A stretch of DNA of 64,000 nt, taken from Cyclobacteriaceae bacterium (GTDB lineage Bacteria > Bacteroidota > Bacteroidia > Cytophagales > Cyclobacteriaceae). The position numbers and the translations under genes are program-made. The notes beneath the pieces were generated by a model, which saw nothing but the letters and a program-made list of their open reading frames with translations, had not been told where the DNA came from and did no database searches. The stretch lies in contig JANQEU010000104.1 of the NCBI GenBank assembly GCA_028278225.1, positions 1 through 64,000 on the forward strand. The letters run 5' to 3'. Positions 1 to 7,601 of the stretch are shown here, piece after piece (position 1 is the stretch's first letter; each line of letters starts with the position of its first letter).

Positions 1-25
1 GAATGTTATCAACGATCGCTAAAAA

Positions 26-325
26 ATGCCGCCTGAAACAATTGAAAATATTAACTTAACAACTTTGCCTTTTGGTCCTAATAATGGGGAGTATTACAAT
101 AGGGGTTCAAACAAAGTTTACAAACACATCGCAGGAAACTTAATTGCTTTTGCGGGAATTCAAGCAATTAAAGAATTTGCTGAAATGGCATGTGTATCTC
201 TTGTGCCCAAAACTGAATTAATTGAGCATTATATGACAAAATACTCGATGTTACAAGCTGGTAGAAGCCTTTTTCTAGATGGAAAAGAATTACAGCAATT
301 AATCGCTAAATACGATCATGAATAA
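26..325 (+). CDS. GNAT-like acyltransferase C-terminal piece (putative)
   Basis: A 99-residue product resembling the C-terminal half of small GNAT-type acetyltransferases of Bacteroidota: a short segment resembling an acyl-CoA-binding helix (AGNLIAFAGI) followed by PKTELIEHY, a Tyr-rich turn and the GRSLFLDGKEL ending. The N-terminal strands expected of a full GNAT are absent. An in-frame TAA lies at 20-22, six bases before the ATG, while frame 1 is open from base 1 to the TGA at 34-36, so the gene may be a frameshifted remnant whose 5' part lies outside the window. It overlaps the next gene by 8 bp, which suggests translational coupling. Family assignment rests on pattern similarity only. 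Confidence 0.4.
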   Translation: MPPETIENINLTTLPFGPNNGEYYNRGSNKVYKHIAGNLIAFAGIQAIKEFAEMACVSLVPKTELIEHYMTKYSMLQAGRSLFLDGKELQQLIAKYDHE

Positions 326-851
326 GTCAAAAGATAAGAATCTCGAAGATTTCAAATATTTAATTGATTCAAGAAACCTTACTTCGAAACAGAAAAGGGA
401 AGAAAGAGATGCTCTTCTTAAAGCACGAGAATTAAGATTTCGAAATAGAACTGATAATGAAATTAAAACTGCTAAATTGATGCAGTTGAAATATCAAATG
501 GAGGATTATTTAAGTAATCCAACATGTTCAGGACCTTTCTTTTCGGATTTCCTAAAGTCATACATTGATACCTTATATGACAAGCGAAAAAACTTCGCCT
601 CAGATATAAATGTCAAACCTTTGGTAATCAGCCATATTCTTAACGGACATAGAGAACCACAAGATACATTTCTGTTTAGATTAATATATCATTCACAACA
701 TACCTTTCAGGAGTTATGCGAATTCAGTTGGGAATTGTGGCCTAAAGTCTATTATCAGGATAAAGTGTGTCTAATGAAAGAGTTAAGTAAACAGTGGGTA
801 AAAACTGAAGGAAAAAAATTAAAAGGAAAAGAGATCAAAATATTTGAATAA
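318..851 (+). CDS. HTH (XRE/HigA-like) DNA-binding protein, possible antitoxin
   Basis: A 177-residue protein. Residues about 1-60 are highly charged and probably helical. Residues about 78-125 look like a helix-turn-helix of the XRE/HigA kind: a helix ending in KRKNFASDINV, a turn, then the recognition helix ending ISHILNGHREP, which matches the typical SQILNGKRKP pattern. The C-terminus is Lys-rich. The ATG overlaps the end of the upstream GNAT-like ORF by 8 bp, as in toxin-antitoxin or enzyme-regulator pairs. The gene is AT-rich compared with the sequence beyond 1.6 kb, suggesting it is accessory DNA. A role as antitoxin is inference from layout; a plain transcriptional regulator is equally possible. 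Confidence 0.5.
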   Translation: MNKSKDKNLEDFKYLIDSRNLTSKQKREERDALLKARELRFRNRTDNEIKTAKLMQLKYQMEDYLSNPTCSGPFFSDFLKSYIDTLYDKRKNFASDINVKPLVISHILNGHREPQDTFLFRLIYHSQHTFQELCEFSWELWPKVYYQDKVCLMKELSKQWVKTEGKKLKGKEIKIFE

Positions 852-1474
852 CAGAAATATCAACTATATGTAAATAATTGGAATCAGAACAGGCTTCTAA
901 GGATAGATGAACTGAAATCACTCAAATATTTAAAAGCAGAATTTGAAAATAATCTTGAAAAATTTGATAACAATTACAATCTGCATAAAGCGCGACTGCT
1001 ATAAACAATATCCTCTTCGCAGATCTATCCGGGGCGAGTCTTAATGAGTTAGACTCTTTGTACAGACTTTCTTTTTATAGTTGGACCTATGACCCCTCTT
1101 TTAGCGCTTATAACTCACTTGTATCTTCAGGAAAAATAAACCAGTTTTCGAATGATTCATTGAAGATAAGATTGTCAGAATTCAAGGATTTGGTAGCAAA
1201 CTATCAAGAAGACGAAGTTAATCTCTGGAATCACTCCAAGGACCATTTATTTCAACAGGAAATATATAAAACCAAAATGCTTTCAGAGACGAAATTTAAT
1301 TTACGATCAAGAACGTCAAGTGAAGAATTAAATGACAAATTGCTCTACTTTGAAGATTTTCGCAATCCTGAGTACAGGAATCAACTAACAATAACAATAC
1401 TTCATCTGGAATTGATTATAGGTGAGGGAAATGTCCTAAGAAAGGAGTTGGTGGCATTAAAAAATAATTATTGA
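852..1474 (+). pseudogene. DUF6090-family membrane protein remnant (5' truncated, frameshifted)
   Basis: Two reading frames together give a DUF6090-like protein. The first, 852-1001, contains LYVNNWNQNR and a following charged helix, which is the segment right after the N-terminal membrane helix in that family; it stops at TAA 1002-1004. The match resumes in another frame from about 1004 (NNILFADLSG, then SWTYDPSFSAYNSLVSSG) and runs to TAG-free sequence until the stop at 1472-1474. The apparent 138-residue ORF from TTG 1058 is only the tail of this relic. The N-terminal transmembrane segment is missing: the upstream stop of the HTH gene directly abuts the remnant. This fits a gene cut by insertion of the upstream pair and then decayed. 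Confidence 0.65.
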
Positions 1475-1613
1475 AGACAATTTGACCAAATTGAAGGAAT
1501 AACGAGCACAACAATGCATATGCAATAATGCTCCCTGAATGGTCGCACTACGCATGGCAGACACACTACATCTATCCGATTATCATAAGCAACCATTGGA
1601 TCCCAGGCAAGGA

Positions 1614-2432
1614 TTACGTTATAAATGCCAGCTTTTCCGGATCCAGAACGGTGCTGATACTTGTAATGAATTGATGCTCCTCGTCAAATTCAAACACCTG
1701 ACAAACTTTTAGTGTATTACCGTCATAGTATAATATAGCTGGCTGGTGATTTACCGTAGAATAGCGAACTTGATAAGAAGACTGAAAACGGTGATGTACA
1801 TATATCACTAAATCGGAAACCTCTCCTACTCCTTTCTGATATTTGGAAACAACCTGTATTTGCTTGCCCCCATCTGCTCTGAAAACGATCTCCTCATGAA
1901 ACAGCTGATGTAACTGGGACAAATCTCTTGAATGAATCGCCTCTGCAAATAGTTTTATTTTGGTGAAATCAGCCTTCTTCTTTTTGCCGCCGGTCGACTT
2001 CAGTTTGGCCACTGCCCTGCTTTGTAATTTTCTGGCATTCTCAACGGAAACAGACAATACTTCGGCTATTTCCTGATGTGTATAGGCGAATGCTTCCTTC
2101 AGAATGTAAACCGCTCGCTCCTTGGGATTTAGCCTTTCCAGCAAGATCATGAGGGAATAAGAAACAAGGTCTTTCATCTCAGCAGACACTTCTGAACCGG
2201 AAGTCAGCATTGGTTGAGGGAGCTCCTCACCGGACTCGTGGAGCTTCCTATCCCTTTTTTTATTGATCGATTTATTGATTACACTTTTGATCAGGTAGTT
2301 TTTCTCGTGATGCGGTTTTTCCCTCTTTAGCGTGTATTTCAAGAGCACATCCTGTATGGCATCTTTTGCATCCTCGGCGGAGCCAAGAATATTATAGGCA
2401 TAGGGAAATAAAATATTTTGATAATTGTCCAT
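1614..2432 (-). CDS. ECF41-like RNA polymerase sigma factor with SnoaL-type C-terminal extension
   Basis: Starting at ATG 2432 the product is 272 residues. Sigma region 2 lies in the first about 70 residues (FPYAYNILGSAEDAKDAIQD), sigma region 4 around residues 95-150 (LNPKERAVYILKEAF and an HTH with HQEIAEVL), and a C-terminal NTF2/SnoaL-like domain follows. Three hallmarks of group ECF41 can be seen: ELPQP in the linker (family WLPEP), RADGGK (family DGGGK) and LDPEKLA near the end (family NPDKL). In that group the extension, rather than a separate anti-sigma factor, controls activity. An upstream GTG at 2468 would add 12 residues without similarity. The gene is divergent from an oxidoreductase operon, the usual ECF41 arrangement. 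Confidence 0.85.
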   Translation of the reverse strand: MDNYQNILFPYAYNILGSAEDAKDAIQDVLLKYTLKREKPHHEKNYLIKSVINKSINKKRDRKLHESGEELPQPMLTSGSEVSAEMKDLVSYSLMILLERLNPKERAVYILKEAFAYTHQEIAEVLSVSVENARKLQSRAVAKLKSTGGKKKKADFTKIKLFAEAIHSRDLSQLHQLFHEEIVFRADGGKQIQVVSKYQKGVGEVSDLVIYVHHRFQSSYQVRYSTVNHQPAILYYDGNTLKVCQVFEFDEEHQFITSISTVLDPEKLAFIT

Positions 2433-2460
2433 GATCAAATAACACCTGTACCCCCGAAAA

Positions 2461-2512
2461 CGTGACACAAAATTATTCCTTTCAACCTGTCACGAATTCC
2501 TGGTATGACGTG
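2461..2512. promoter_or_regulatory. Inverted repeat and candidate ECF41-type promoter between divergent genes
   Basis: CGTGACA at 2461-2467 and its exact reverse complement TGTCACG at 2488-2494 face outwards, 20 bp apart. TGTCAC is close to the reported ECF41 -35 element (TGTCACA). Reading rightwards, CGTG lies at 2509-2512, 14 bases after the second arm, near where a CGTC -10 would be expected. A transcript from here would begin after the ATG at 2505, supporting the start at 2532 for the oxidoreductase. The -10 match is imperfect. Confidence 0.5.
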
Positions 2513-2531
2513 TCTTAGCCCAAAAAAATAC

Positions 2532-3107
2532 ATGAATAATATTTTAGTCATAAACGGACACCCCAACAAAGAGAGTCTGACAACTGCTTTAGCCGAAAGT
2601 TACCGAAAGGGAGCGTTGAAAGAAGGTCATGAATGCTCAATTTTACATTTGTGCAGATTGGACTTCGATTTGATCCTGAAACCTGATCGAACTGATAACA
2701 ACCTGGAACCGGAACTCTCGCAGGCACAAACCGCCATTAAACAAGCTGACCATCTGGTATTTATTTTTCCCATCTGGTGGGGTACTTATCCTGCCTTACT
2801 CAAAGGCTTTATTGACAGGACATTTCTTTCGGGTTTTGCGTTTCAGCACCATGGAAGCAGCAATCGACACGATAAACTCCTGAAAGGTAGATCTGCCCGG
2901 TTAATTAGTACCATGGATACACCAAGGTGGTTCTATGCTTTGGCTTACAGAAACATGGGGTTTAGGGCCATGAAGCAAGGACTTCTCCACTACTGTGGGA
3001 TTTCCCCTGTCAAAACCACGGTATTTTCTCCAATACATTCTTCTACACCTGATCAGCGCAGGAAATGGCTTTCAGAAGTTGAAAAATTGGGCAGTCAATC
3101 ACGCTAG
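2532..3107 (+). CDS. NAD(P)H-dependent flavodoxin-fold oxidoreductase (quinone reductase/MdaB-KefF family)
   Basis: From ATG 2532 the product is 191 residues and begins MNNILVINGHPN, the classic first strand and FMN/FAD phosphate loop of this family. FPIWWGTYPALLKG around residue 80 is the flavin-contacting motif, followed by IDRTFLSGFAF. Members transfer hydride from NAD(P)H to quinones or other electrophiles in the cytoplasm. An upstream ATG at 2505 would add nine unrelated residues and overlaps the putative promoter, so it was not chosen. It is first in a run with an NTF2-like and a cupin gene and divergent from the ECF41-like sigma gene; oxidoreductases are common ECF41 targets. Confidence 0.85.
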   Translation: MNNILVINGHPNKESLTTALAESYRKGALKEGHECSILHLCRLDFDLILKPDRTDNNLEPELSQAQTAIKQADHLVFIFPIWWGTYPALLKGFIDRTFLSGFAFQHHGSSNRHDKLLKGRSARLISTMDTPRWFYALAYRNMGFRAMKQGLLHYCGISPVKTTVFSPIHSSTPDQRRKWLSEVEKLGSQSR

Positions 3108-3140
3108 TAAATAAAATCTTTAACATAAAACAGTAAAACA

Positions 3141-3524
3141 ATGAATGCAAAGGAACAGGTAACAGTAGCACTAATGCTTTTTATAAGAAGTGCAGACAAA
3201 GCAGAAATAGATAACCTGAACGATTCGCTACACGAAAACTTTACCAACGTCCAAAATGGATACTTCGATCAGCCCGGCGTGCACATCATCAATAAGGCAT
3301 CCTATGTCGATCATGTATCGACAGGAAAGTTTGGAGGAGTAATAAGAAAAATAAATATCCATTTCATAGATATCCAGGGAGATATGGCGATGGTGAAAGC
3401 CACACTTACCAATGATCATTTAAAATTTCACTCCTATATCTCATTGACCAGGGAAGAAAACAAATGGAGCGTGATCGGAAATTTTCCGAAGATAGAGCTG
3501 ATCAAAGAACCCCAAAAGAGCTAG
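3141..3524 (+). CDS. NTF2-like (lumazine-binding-like) nuclear transport factor 2 family protein
   Basis: A 127-residue protein with the cone-shaped NTF2 fold pattern: an N-terminal helix (EQVTVALMLFIRSADKAEID), a strand with HENFTNVQNG, a long helix containing IINKASYVDHV, and three C-terminal strands ending ENKWSVIGNFPKI. It is likely a small cytoplasmic protein; the family includes enzymes and ligand-binding proteins, and no catalytic residues could be assigned. It follows the oxidoreductase by 33 bp and precedes a cupin gene by 2 bp, so the three probably form one transcript. The SnoaL-type extension of the divergent sigma factor belongs to the same fold superfamily. Confidence 0.7.
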   Translation: MNAKEQVTVALMLFIRSADKAEIDNLNDSLHENFTNVQNGYFDQPGVHIINKASYVDHVSTGKFGGVIRKINIHFIDIQGDMAMVKATLTNDHLKFHSYISLTREENKWSVIGNFPKIELIKEPQKS

Positions 3525-3526
3525 AA

Positions 3527-4024
3527 ATGGATTACTTCAATGATCAACTGAACGACCGGACAAAAATCTTAAAACCGGAAGAAGGTGAGTTACTCCGGTT
3601 TGGTGATTCTTCTGTTCTGCTCCGGCTGACGAGTAAGGATACGAACGGCCGGTTTGGGATATATGAAATCAATCTGAAAGCAGGCACGGTAGGAGCTAAA
3701 CTGCACTATCATCGATTTATGAGCGAGACTTTCATAGTAACCGAAGGGACTGTGACCATCCGGAATGGCCATAAGGAATACGAGGCACATCCGGGGACCA
3801 TAGTATATGTTCCCCCTTTTTCGCCTCACGGTTTTAGAAATAATCAGGATACAAATGCCCGGGTTACCCTGATATTCAATCCGGCTGAAAGTCGTGAAGG
3901 TTTTTTCCGGGGACTACACCAGGTGCTTAACGCTGAACAAATAGACAGTGAGCTTTTTCTGAAGCTATACAACAAATATGATAGCTATCCGGTTGATGAG
4001 ACAAACATGATACCGGCGCACTGA
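3527..4024 (+). CDS. Cupin-domain protein
   Basis: From ATG 3527 the product is 165 residues. Cupin motif 1 is seen as KLHYHRFMSETFIVTEG (metal ligands His, His and Glu) and motif 2 as YVPPFSPHGFRN (Pro and His). Single-domain cupins are metal-dependent sugar isomerases, dioxygenases or ligand sensors; the substrate cannot be told. A longer ORF opens at 3464 but would overlap the previous gene by 61 bp; ATG 3527 lies 2 bp after the TAG of that gene and is preceded by AAAAGAG, so it was chosen. It is the last gene of the oxidoreductase/NTF2/cupin operon. Confidence 0.8.
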   Translation: MDYFNDQLNDRTKILKPEEGELLRFGDSSVLLRLTSKDTNGRFGIYEINLKAGTVGAKLHYHRFMSETFIVTEGTVTIRNGHKEYEAHPGTIVYVPPFSPHGFRNNQDTNARVTLIFNPAESREGFFRGLHQVLNAEQIDSELFLKLYNKYDSYPVDETNMIPAH

Positions 4025-4098
4025 TAACCAGAGATTACAACAAATTTGACAAAGTAAAAATACCAAACCGCTAACAATGAATATATTTTACTCGAAGG

Positions 4099-4219
4099 TG
4101 TCTCAAAAGTCCCGATTTCTGAGCAGGGCGAAGAATCTCCTCATAGTATGATACTGGTTATCAGTAGATTGAGATCCTTCGATGCCTCAGGAATTCGTCA
4201 ATTTTTGACTTTTGAGACA
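4099..4219. repeat. Palindromic intergenic element with 13-bp perfect terminal inverted repeats
   Basis: TGTCTCAAAAGTC at 4099-4111 is mirrored exactly by GACTTTTGAGACA at 4207-4219. Inside, the segment with CGAAGAATCTC is imperfectly mirrored by GAGATCCTTCG, so the whole about 121-bp unit can fold into a long hairpin. It has no ORF. It looks like a small non-autonomous mobile element or REP-like unit and occupies part of the gene-free stretch 4025-4553. Confidence 0.6.
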
Positions 4220-4228
4220 ACTTCTATG

Positions 4229-4316
4229 TGACAAAGCATAAACTGAAATTATAACCTCGATTAAAGCATTGTAAATGCCAGATAAGATTAAGACCGCAAC
4301 GCAATTGCAAGCAAGC
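4229..4316 (+). repeat. Dispersed intergenic repeat, copy 1
   Basis: About 88 bp starting TGACAAAGCATAAAC, containing the palindrome-like GCATTGTAAATGCC and AGATAAGATTAAGACCG, ending GCAATTGCAAGCAAGC. It matches 7438-7526 in the same orientation at roughly 80 percent identity with one indel. No coding function is visible. Confidence 0.65.
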
Positions 4317-4350
4317 GCGAGATCTCCATATTAAGGTTCTGTCCCTGACC

Positions 4351-4399
4351 TTTTACATTCACGGTATTCCTCCCTATCTTGAACTACGCTTACGCGATC
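4351..4399 (+). repeat. 49-bp dispersed repeat, copy 1
   Basis: Starts TTTTACATTCACGG and ends TACGCGATC; matches 5950-5998 with about seven differences and no gap. The remaining bases up to 4553 hold no recognisable gene; a short AT-rich leader precedes the ATG at 4554. Confidence 0.55.
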
Positions 4400-4553
4400 A
4401 TTGAACAAATAGCTGAACAGGCGGTGCTTTTACAAATAATTTGAATTAATGATTATGAGTACCGGGTCAAATATTCAAATTTCTCCTCAAGCCTCTGAAG
4501 TCATTAAAACACATAATAAGATCTAAATAAAAAACTTACAATGAAGGATTAAA

Positions 4554-5189
4554 ATGAAAAAGTCATCTGTTATACTACTCGTCGCAATGGTATGTCTAAG
4601 CTCACACGTGATAAGCCAGGAAAAAGAAACTGAGAAAGATAGCGGGACATTTGAATTCCAGCCAAACCCTCTCGTTGACGACTGGAACAAGTGGCTGGTT
4701 GGCGAATGGGAAGGTCAAGCCGAATCTGACGCAGGGACCGCAAAATTTACTATAGAAGTAGACTTCGGTTTAAATGGTCAGTTTTTACTTATGAAAAGTG
4801 AGAGCAAATTAACTGAGCTAAGTGACAAGCAAAGACAATACCTGAAAGATACGCTGAATGCCTCTGATGAGGATATCGAAAGATATCAAAATTCTACTTT
4901 CAGGGAGCTGAAGACTTACACAATCGATCCTAAGACCGGTGAAGTTATTGGATATTTGTTTGACAGCATGCGTTGCATAGCTGAAGGCAGGGGCAAACGC
5001 CAGGGGAATAAAGAAATCATTGAGTGGGAATGGTCAGGGAACGCCCAGGGAGTTACAAGTGTAACCGTCATTGAAAAAATCAACGACGATAAGTTTACCC
5101 TCAATCACAAATACGTTCTGCCAAATGGCAGTAAAATGGAAGACAAAACAGAAATAACCCGGGTTAAAACAGTCGAAAAAGGAAGATAA
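4554..5189 (+). CDS. Secreted DUF1579-like protein
   Basis: A 211-residue protein with an N-terminal signal peptide (MKKSSVILLVAMVCLSSHVIS, cleavage likely near SQ). The mature part resembles DUF1579/lipocalin-like domains: WNKWLVGEWEGQ near residue 45, strands with GQFLLMKSES, then GEVIGYLFDS, KEIIEWEWSG and a terminal KMEDKTEITRV. Such proteins are predicted beta-barrel binders in the periplasm or outside the cell; the ligand is unknown. It stands alone in an accessory stretch, 84 bp before a GNAT gene and after several repeats. The function is unassigned; the domain call comes from the WL-GEW motif and strand pattern. Confidence 0.6.
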   Translation: MKKSSVILLVAMVCLSSHVISQEKETEKDSGTFEFQPNPLVDDWNKWLVGEWEGQAESDAGTAKFTIEVDFGLNGQFLLMKSESKLTELSDKQRQYLKDTLNASDEDIERYQNSTFRELKTYTIDPKTGEVIGYLFDSMRCIAEGRGKRQGNKEIIEWEWSGNAQGVTSVTVIEKINDDKFTLNHKYVLPNGSKMEDKTEITRVKTVEKGR

Positions 5190-5273
5190 TAAAGCAAAAA
5201 GGCCTTACTACTATCATATTTTAATTCAAAAAATACTTGCATGATCATTATGGACCACATTTAAAAAGCCGTA

Positions 5274-5894
5274 ATGCTTCCTGACACAATTAAAATAAGA
5301 CCGATAAGACCGGATGAGTGGCTTCCGGACAGATGTTTAACCGGATTGGAACCATTTGACCGGAATTCCTGTCCACCTGAACCCGGTTGCTCAAGTTTGA
5401 ATCATTTTCAAAAAATTGACAGGGAGACTTTAGAGAAATGGTATCGATTGGCAATTGATGAATATGGTGGATGTGGATTTGTAGCCTGGGAAAATGATAA
5501 AATAATTGCATATCATAATTTCTTTCCGGGAGAGGTAGCTAAAAAATTCAAGTTTTATGGTTATGGATTTGCTAAAAGCCAACCTGATAAAACATTAGTA
5601 CATAATTGTCTTACTATAGTAAAAGGAGATTATCTACGGAAGGGTATATCAAGCCGATTAGTAAAGGAATCAATAGATTGGGCAAAGGCGAATGATTGGA
5701 AAAGATTTGAAGTTCATCTGGTTTTACCTGATTGTGAAAGAGGGTGGCAATCGGATCAAAAGAGCTGTCTGTCATTTTGGGAAAAATTTGGATTCAGGAT
5801 ATTTAAAGAATATCGTGCGGATAAGGAGAGTGAGAAATATTATGGAGTAACCAAAAGATATTCAATTTATTTATCGCTTGATGATAATAATTGA
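5274..5894 (+). CDS. GNAT-family N-acetyltransferase
   Basis: A 206-residue cytoplasmic protein. An N-terminal strand (IKIRPIRPDEW) precedes a Cys-containing region with DRNSCPPEPGC, the central sheet contains GCGFVAWENDKIIAYHNFF, and the acetyl-CoA site is seen as NCLTIVKGDYLRKGISSRLV (motif A, R/K-x-x-G pattern) at about residues 118-138. The C-terminal part has SFWEKFGFRIFKEY, the usual GFR-type motif B. The acceptor substrate cannot be inferred. The gene is AT-rich like its neighbours, and it sits between dispersed repeats, consistent with accessory DNA. Confidence 0.8.
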   Translation: MLPDTIKIRPIRPDEWLPDRCLTGLEPFDRNSCPPEPGCSSLNHFQKIDRETLEKWYRLAIDEYGGCGFVAWENDKIIAYHNFFPGEVAKKFKFYGYGFAKSQPDKTLVHNCLTIVKGDYLRKGISSRLVKESIDWAKANDWKRFEVHLVLPDCERGWQSDQKSCLSFWEKFGFRIFKEYRADKESEKYYGVTKRYSIYLSLDDNN

Positions 5895-5949
5895 CAACAT
5901 CCTACCGGAATCCCTGTATAAAAGACTTCTTACATTCTTTCCCCGGCCC

Positions 5950-5998
5950 TTTTAGATTCACGGTATTCCTCCTTATCTTGAACCGGGCCTACACGATC
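5950..5998 (+). repeat. 49-bp dispersed repeat, copy 2
   Basis: Starts TTTTAGATTCACGG and ends TACACGATC; second copy of the unit at 4351-4399, same orientation. It lies 25 bp upstream of the methyltransferase gene, as copy 1 lies upstream of the DUF1579-like gene. Confidence 0.55.
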
Positions 5999-6023
5999 TT
6001 TACGGGCAAAAAGGAACAGTATT

Positions 6024-6863
6024 ATGTTCAACGAATTAAGGGATATAAATAACAAACCTGAACCATTTGAGTTCTATACCGCAGAGGAGCTATGGACTGA
6101 TCCGTACGTCTCGAAAAAAATGCTTGAATACCATCTCAATGAAACAGTAGATGCTGCATCCCGAAATAAGGAATTCATAGACAGGTCATCAAATTGGATT
6201 ATTGGTAAATTCAATATTTCCAAAGATACTTCTGTAATAGACTACGGCTGTGGTCCGGGGCTCTATACTTTACGTTTTGCCAAAACAGGAGCTACCGTAA
6301 CCGGTGTTGATTTTTCAAAAAATTCACTTTCTTATGCTGAGAAAAAAGCAAAAGAAAACCAGTTAAAAATCAATTATATCCATCACAATTATCTGAACTA
6401 TGATTCAGATCTCAAATATGATCTGATAACGATGATCATGTGTGATTTCACGGTTTTAAGTCCGATTCAAAGGAGTATTTTACTTCAGAAATTTTATAAC
6501 CAATTAAACCCGGATGGCTCGATTTTATTAGATGTCTATTCCCTGGATTATTTCCGTGAAAAACAGGAACAAGCTGTCTATGAATACAATCAAATGAATA
6601 ATTTCTGGTCTGGCGATGATTATTACTGCTTTTTGAATACTTACAAATATGAAAAAGAAAAACTGCTATTGGATAAGTATACAATATTCACGGAAACAGA
6701 CAAGAAACAGATATATAACTGGTCACAATGTTTTGATCCGGAGATGATAAATAAGGAATTTGATAAAAATGGTTTGCGGATAAAGGAATTTTATGCGGAC
6801 GTTTCCGGGCAAGCGTATCGTGATGAAACTGACGAGTTTGCCATTGTCGCTCAAAAGAAATAA
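6024..6863 (+). CDS. Class I SAM-dependent methyltransferase
   Basis: A 279-residue protein with a clear Rossmann-like methyltransferase core: motif I VIDYGCGPGLYTLRFA at about residue 72, motif post-I GVDFSKNSLSYA, then YDLITMIMCDF as motif II/III and PDGSILLDVYSL. The substrate region after about residue 175 (FREKQEQAVYEYNQ, DDYYCFLNTY) does not point to a specific substrate; small-molecule or unknown targets are possible. No membrane segment is seen. Single gene between the 49-bp repeat and a short SH3 gene in an AT-rich accessory stretch. Confidence 0.85.
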   Translation: MFNELRDINNKPEPFEFYTAEELWTDPYVSKKMLEYHLNETVDAASRNKEFIDRSSNWIIGKFNISKDTSVIDYGCGPGLYTLRFAKTGATVTGVDFSKNSLSYAEKKAKENQLKINYIHHNYLNYDSDLKYDLITMIMCDFTVLSPIQRSILLQKFYNQLNPDGSILLDVYSLDYFREKQEQAVYEYNQMNNFWSGDDYYCFLNTYKYEKEKLLLDKYTIFTETDKKQIYNWSQCFDPEMINKEFDKNGLRIKEFYADVSGQAYRDETDEFAIVAQKK

Positions 6864-6962
6864 ATGAACAAAGAAAAAGAAACTTTGGATTTAAATATGA
6901 ATGAAAATCCGATGGGAATAAAGATGCACATTATGTGAAATTCACAATCTCCGGGATTAAAT

Positions 6963-7310
6963 ATGAGATACAAAGTAATTAAAGAATATAATGATGCTCC
7001 TCAGGACCCAATTGATGTTGTCAAAGATGAAATACTGGAGTTTGTGGAAGAATCAGATCCTGATGGAGATTGGCCGAATTGGATCTATTGCAGGGGAAAA
7101 AATAAAGGAGGCTGGATACCAAAACAAATCCTTGAAATTGACGGTACAAACGTGATCTCATGCGAAAATTACACCGCAAAGGAGCATAATTTGATTAAAG
7201 ATGAAATTTTGGTATCAGAAAAAGAGTTGAATGGCTGGGTCTGGGGGAGAAAAGAATCAGCACCGGATATCTTAGGGTGGGCTCCTTTGAACCACCTGCA
7301 AAAATTGTAA
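6963..7310 (+). CDS. Tandem SH3-like domain protein
   Basis: A 115-residue protein built of two SH3-type repeats. The first begins YKVIKEYNDAPQDPI, passes through DEILEFVEES and ends GGWIPKQILEI; the second begins CENYTAKEHNLIKDEILV and ends LGWAPLNHLQKL. The repeated (G)W-x-P ending is the SH3 signature. No signal peptide is visible, so it is likely cytoplasmic. The partner is unknown; such mini-proteins are mostly uncharacterised in bacteria. It lies after the methyltransferase with a 99-bp gap and before a dispersed repeat cluster. Confidence 0.7.
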   Translation: MRYKVIKEYNDAPQDPIDVVKDEILEFVEESDPDGDWPNWIYCRGKNKGGWIPKQILEIDGTNVISCENYTAKEHNLIKDEILVSEKELNGWVWGRKESAPDILGWAPLNHLQKL

Positions 7311-7378
7311 AATCACATCACCGCAAATATATGCGTCAGCTTCACTTTTGGCTTCCGGCATATTTAGATAATTTTTGC

Positions 7379-7526
7379 TCGGTCGCAATTGCATTGCGAC
7401 CGGAAAATTCCCAGGCATTTGTAATGCCAGGATAATCTGACAAAGCATAAACATAAATTTTAGCACTTGATTAAGGCATTGTAAATGCCAGATAAGATCA
7501 AGACCGAAATGCAATTGCCGCCAAGC
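7379..7526. repeat. Dispersed repeat, copy 2, with an inverted half-copy
   Basis: 7438-7526 repeats the unit at 4229-4316 in direct orientation. Just before it, 7379-7434 holds a divergent inverted half: GCAATTGCATT at 7385-7395 mirrors AATGCAATTGC at 7508-7518, and GGCATTTGTAATGCC mirrors GGCATTGTAAATGCC. The whole forms a long imperfect palindrome of MITE-like appearance. No gene lies in 7311-7601. Confidence 0.6.
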
Positions 7527-7601
7527 CAGGATTTTTTACCTTTATCTGCAATCTGTGATCGGACCAGCCTCATAGTTTGATCATTGGCACGTGTTTTAAA
7601 G

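Noticed and set aside
1058..1474. Independent 138-residue gene from TTG 1058
   Set aside because: The sequence matches the tail of a DUF6090 protein whose front is in another frame, so it is part of a pseudogene.
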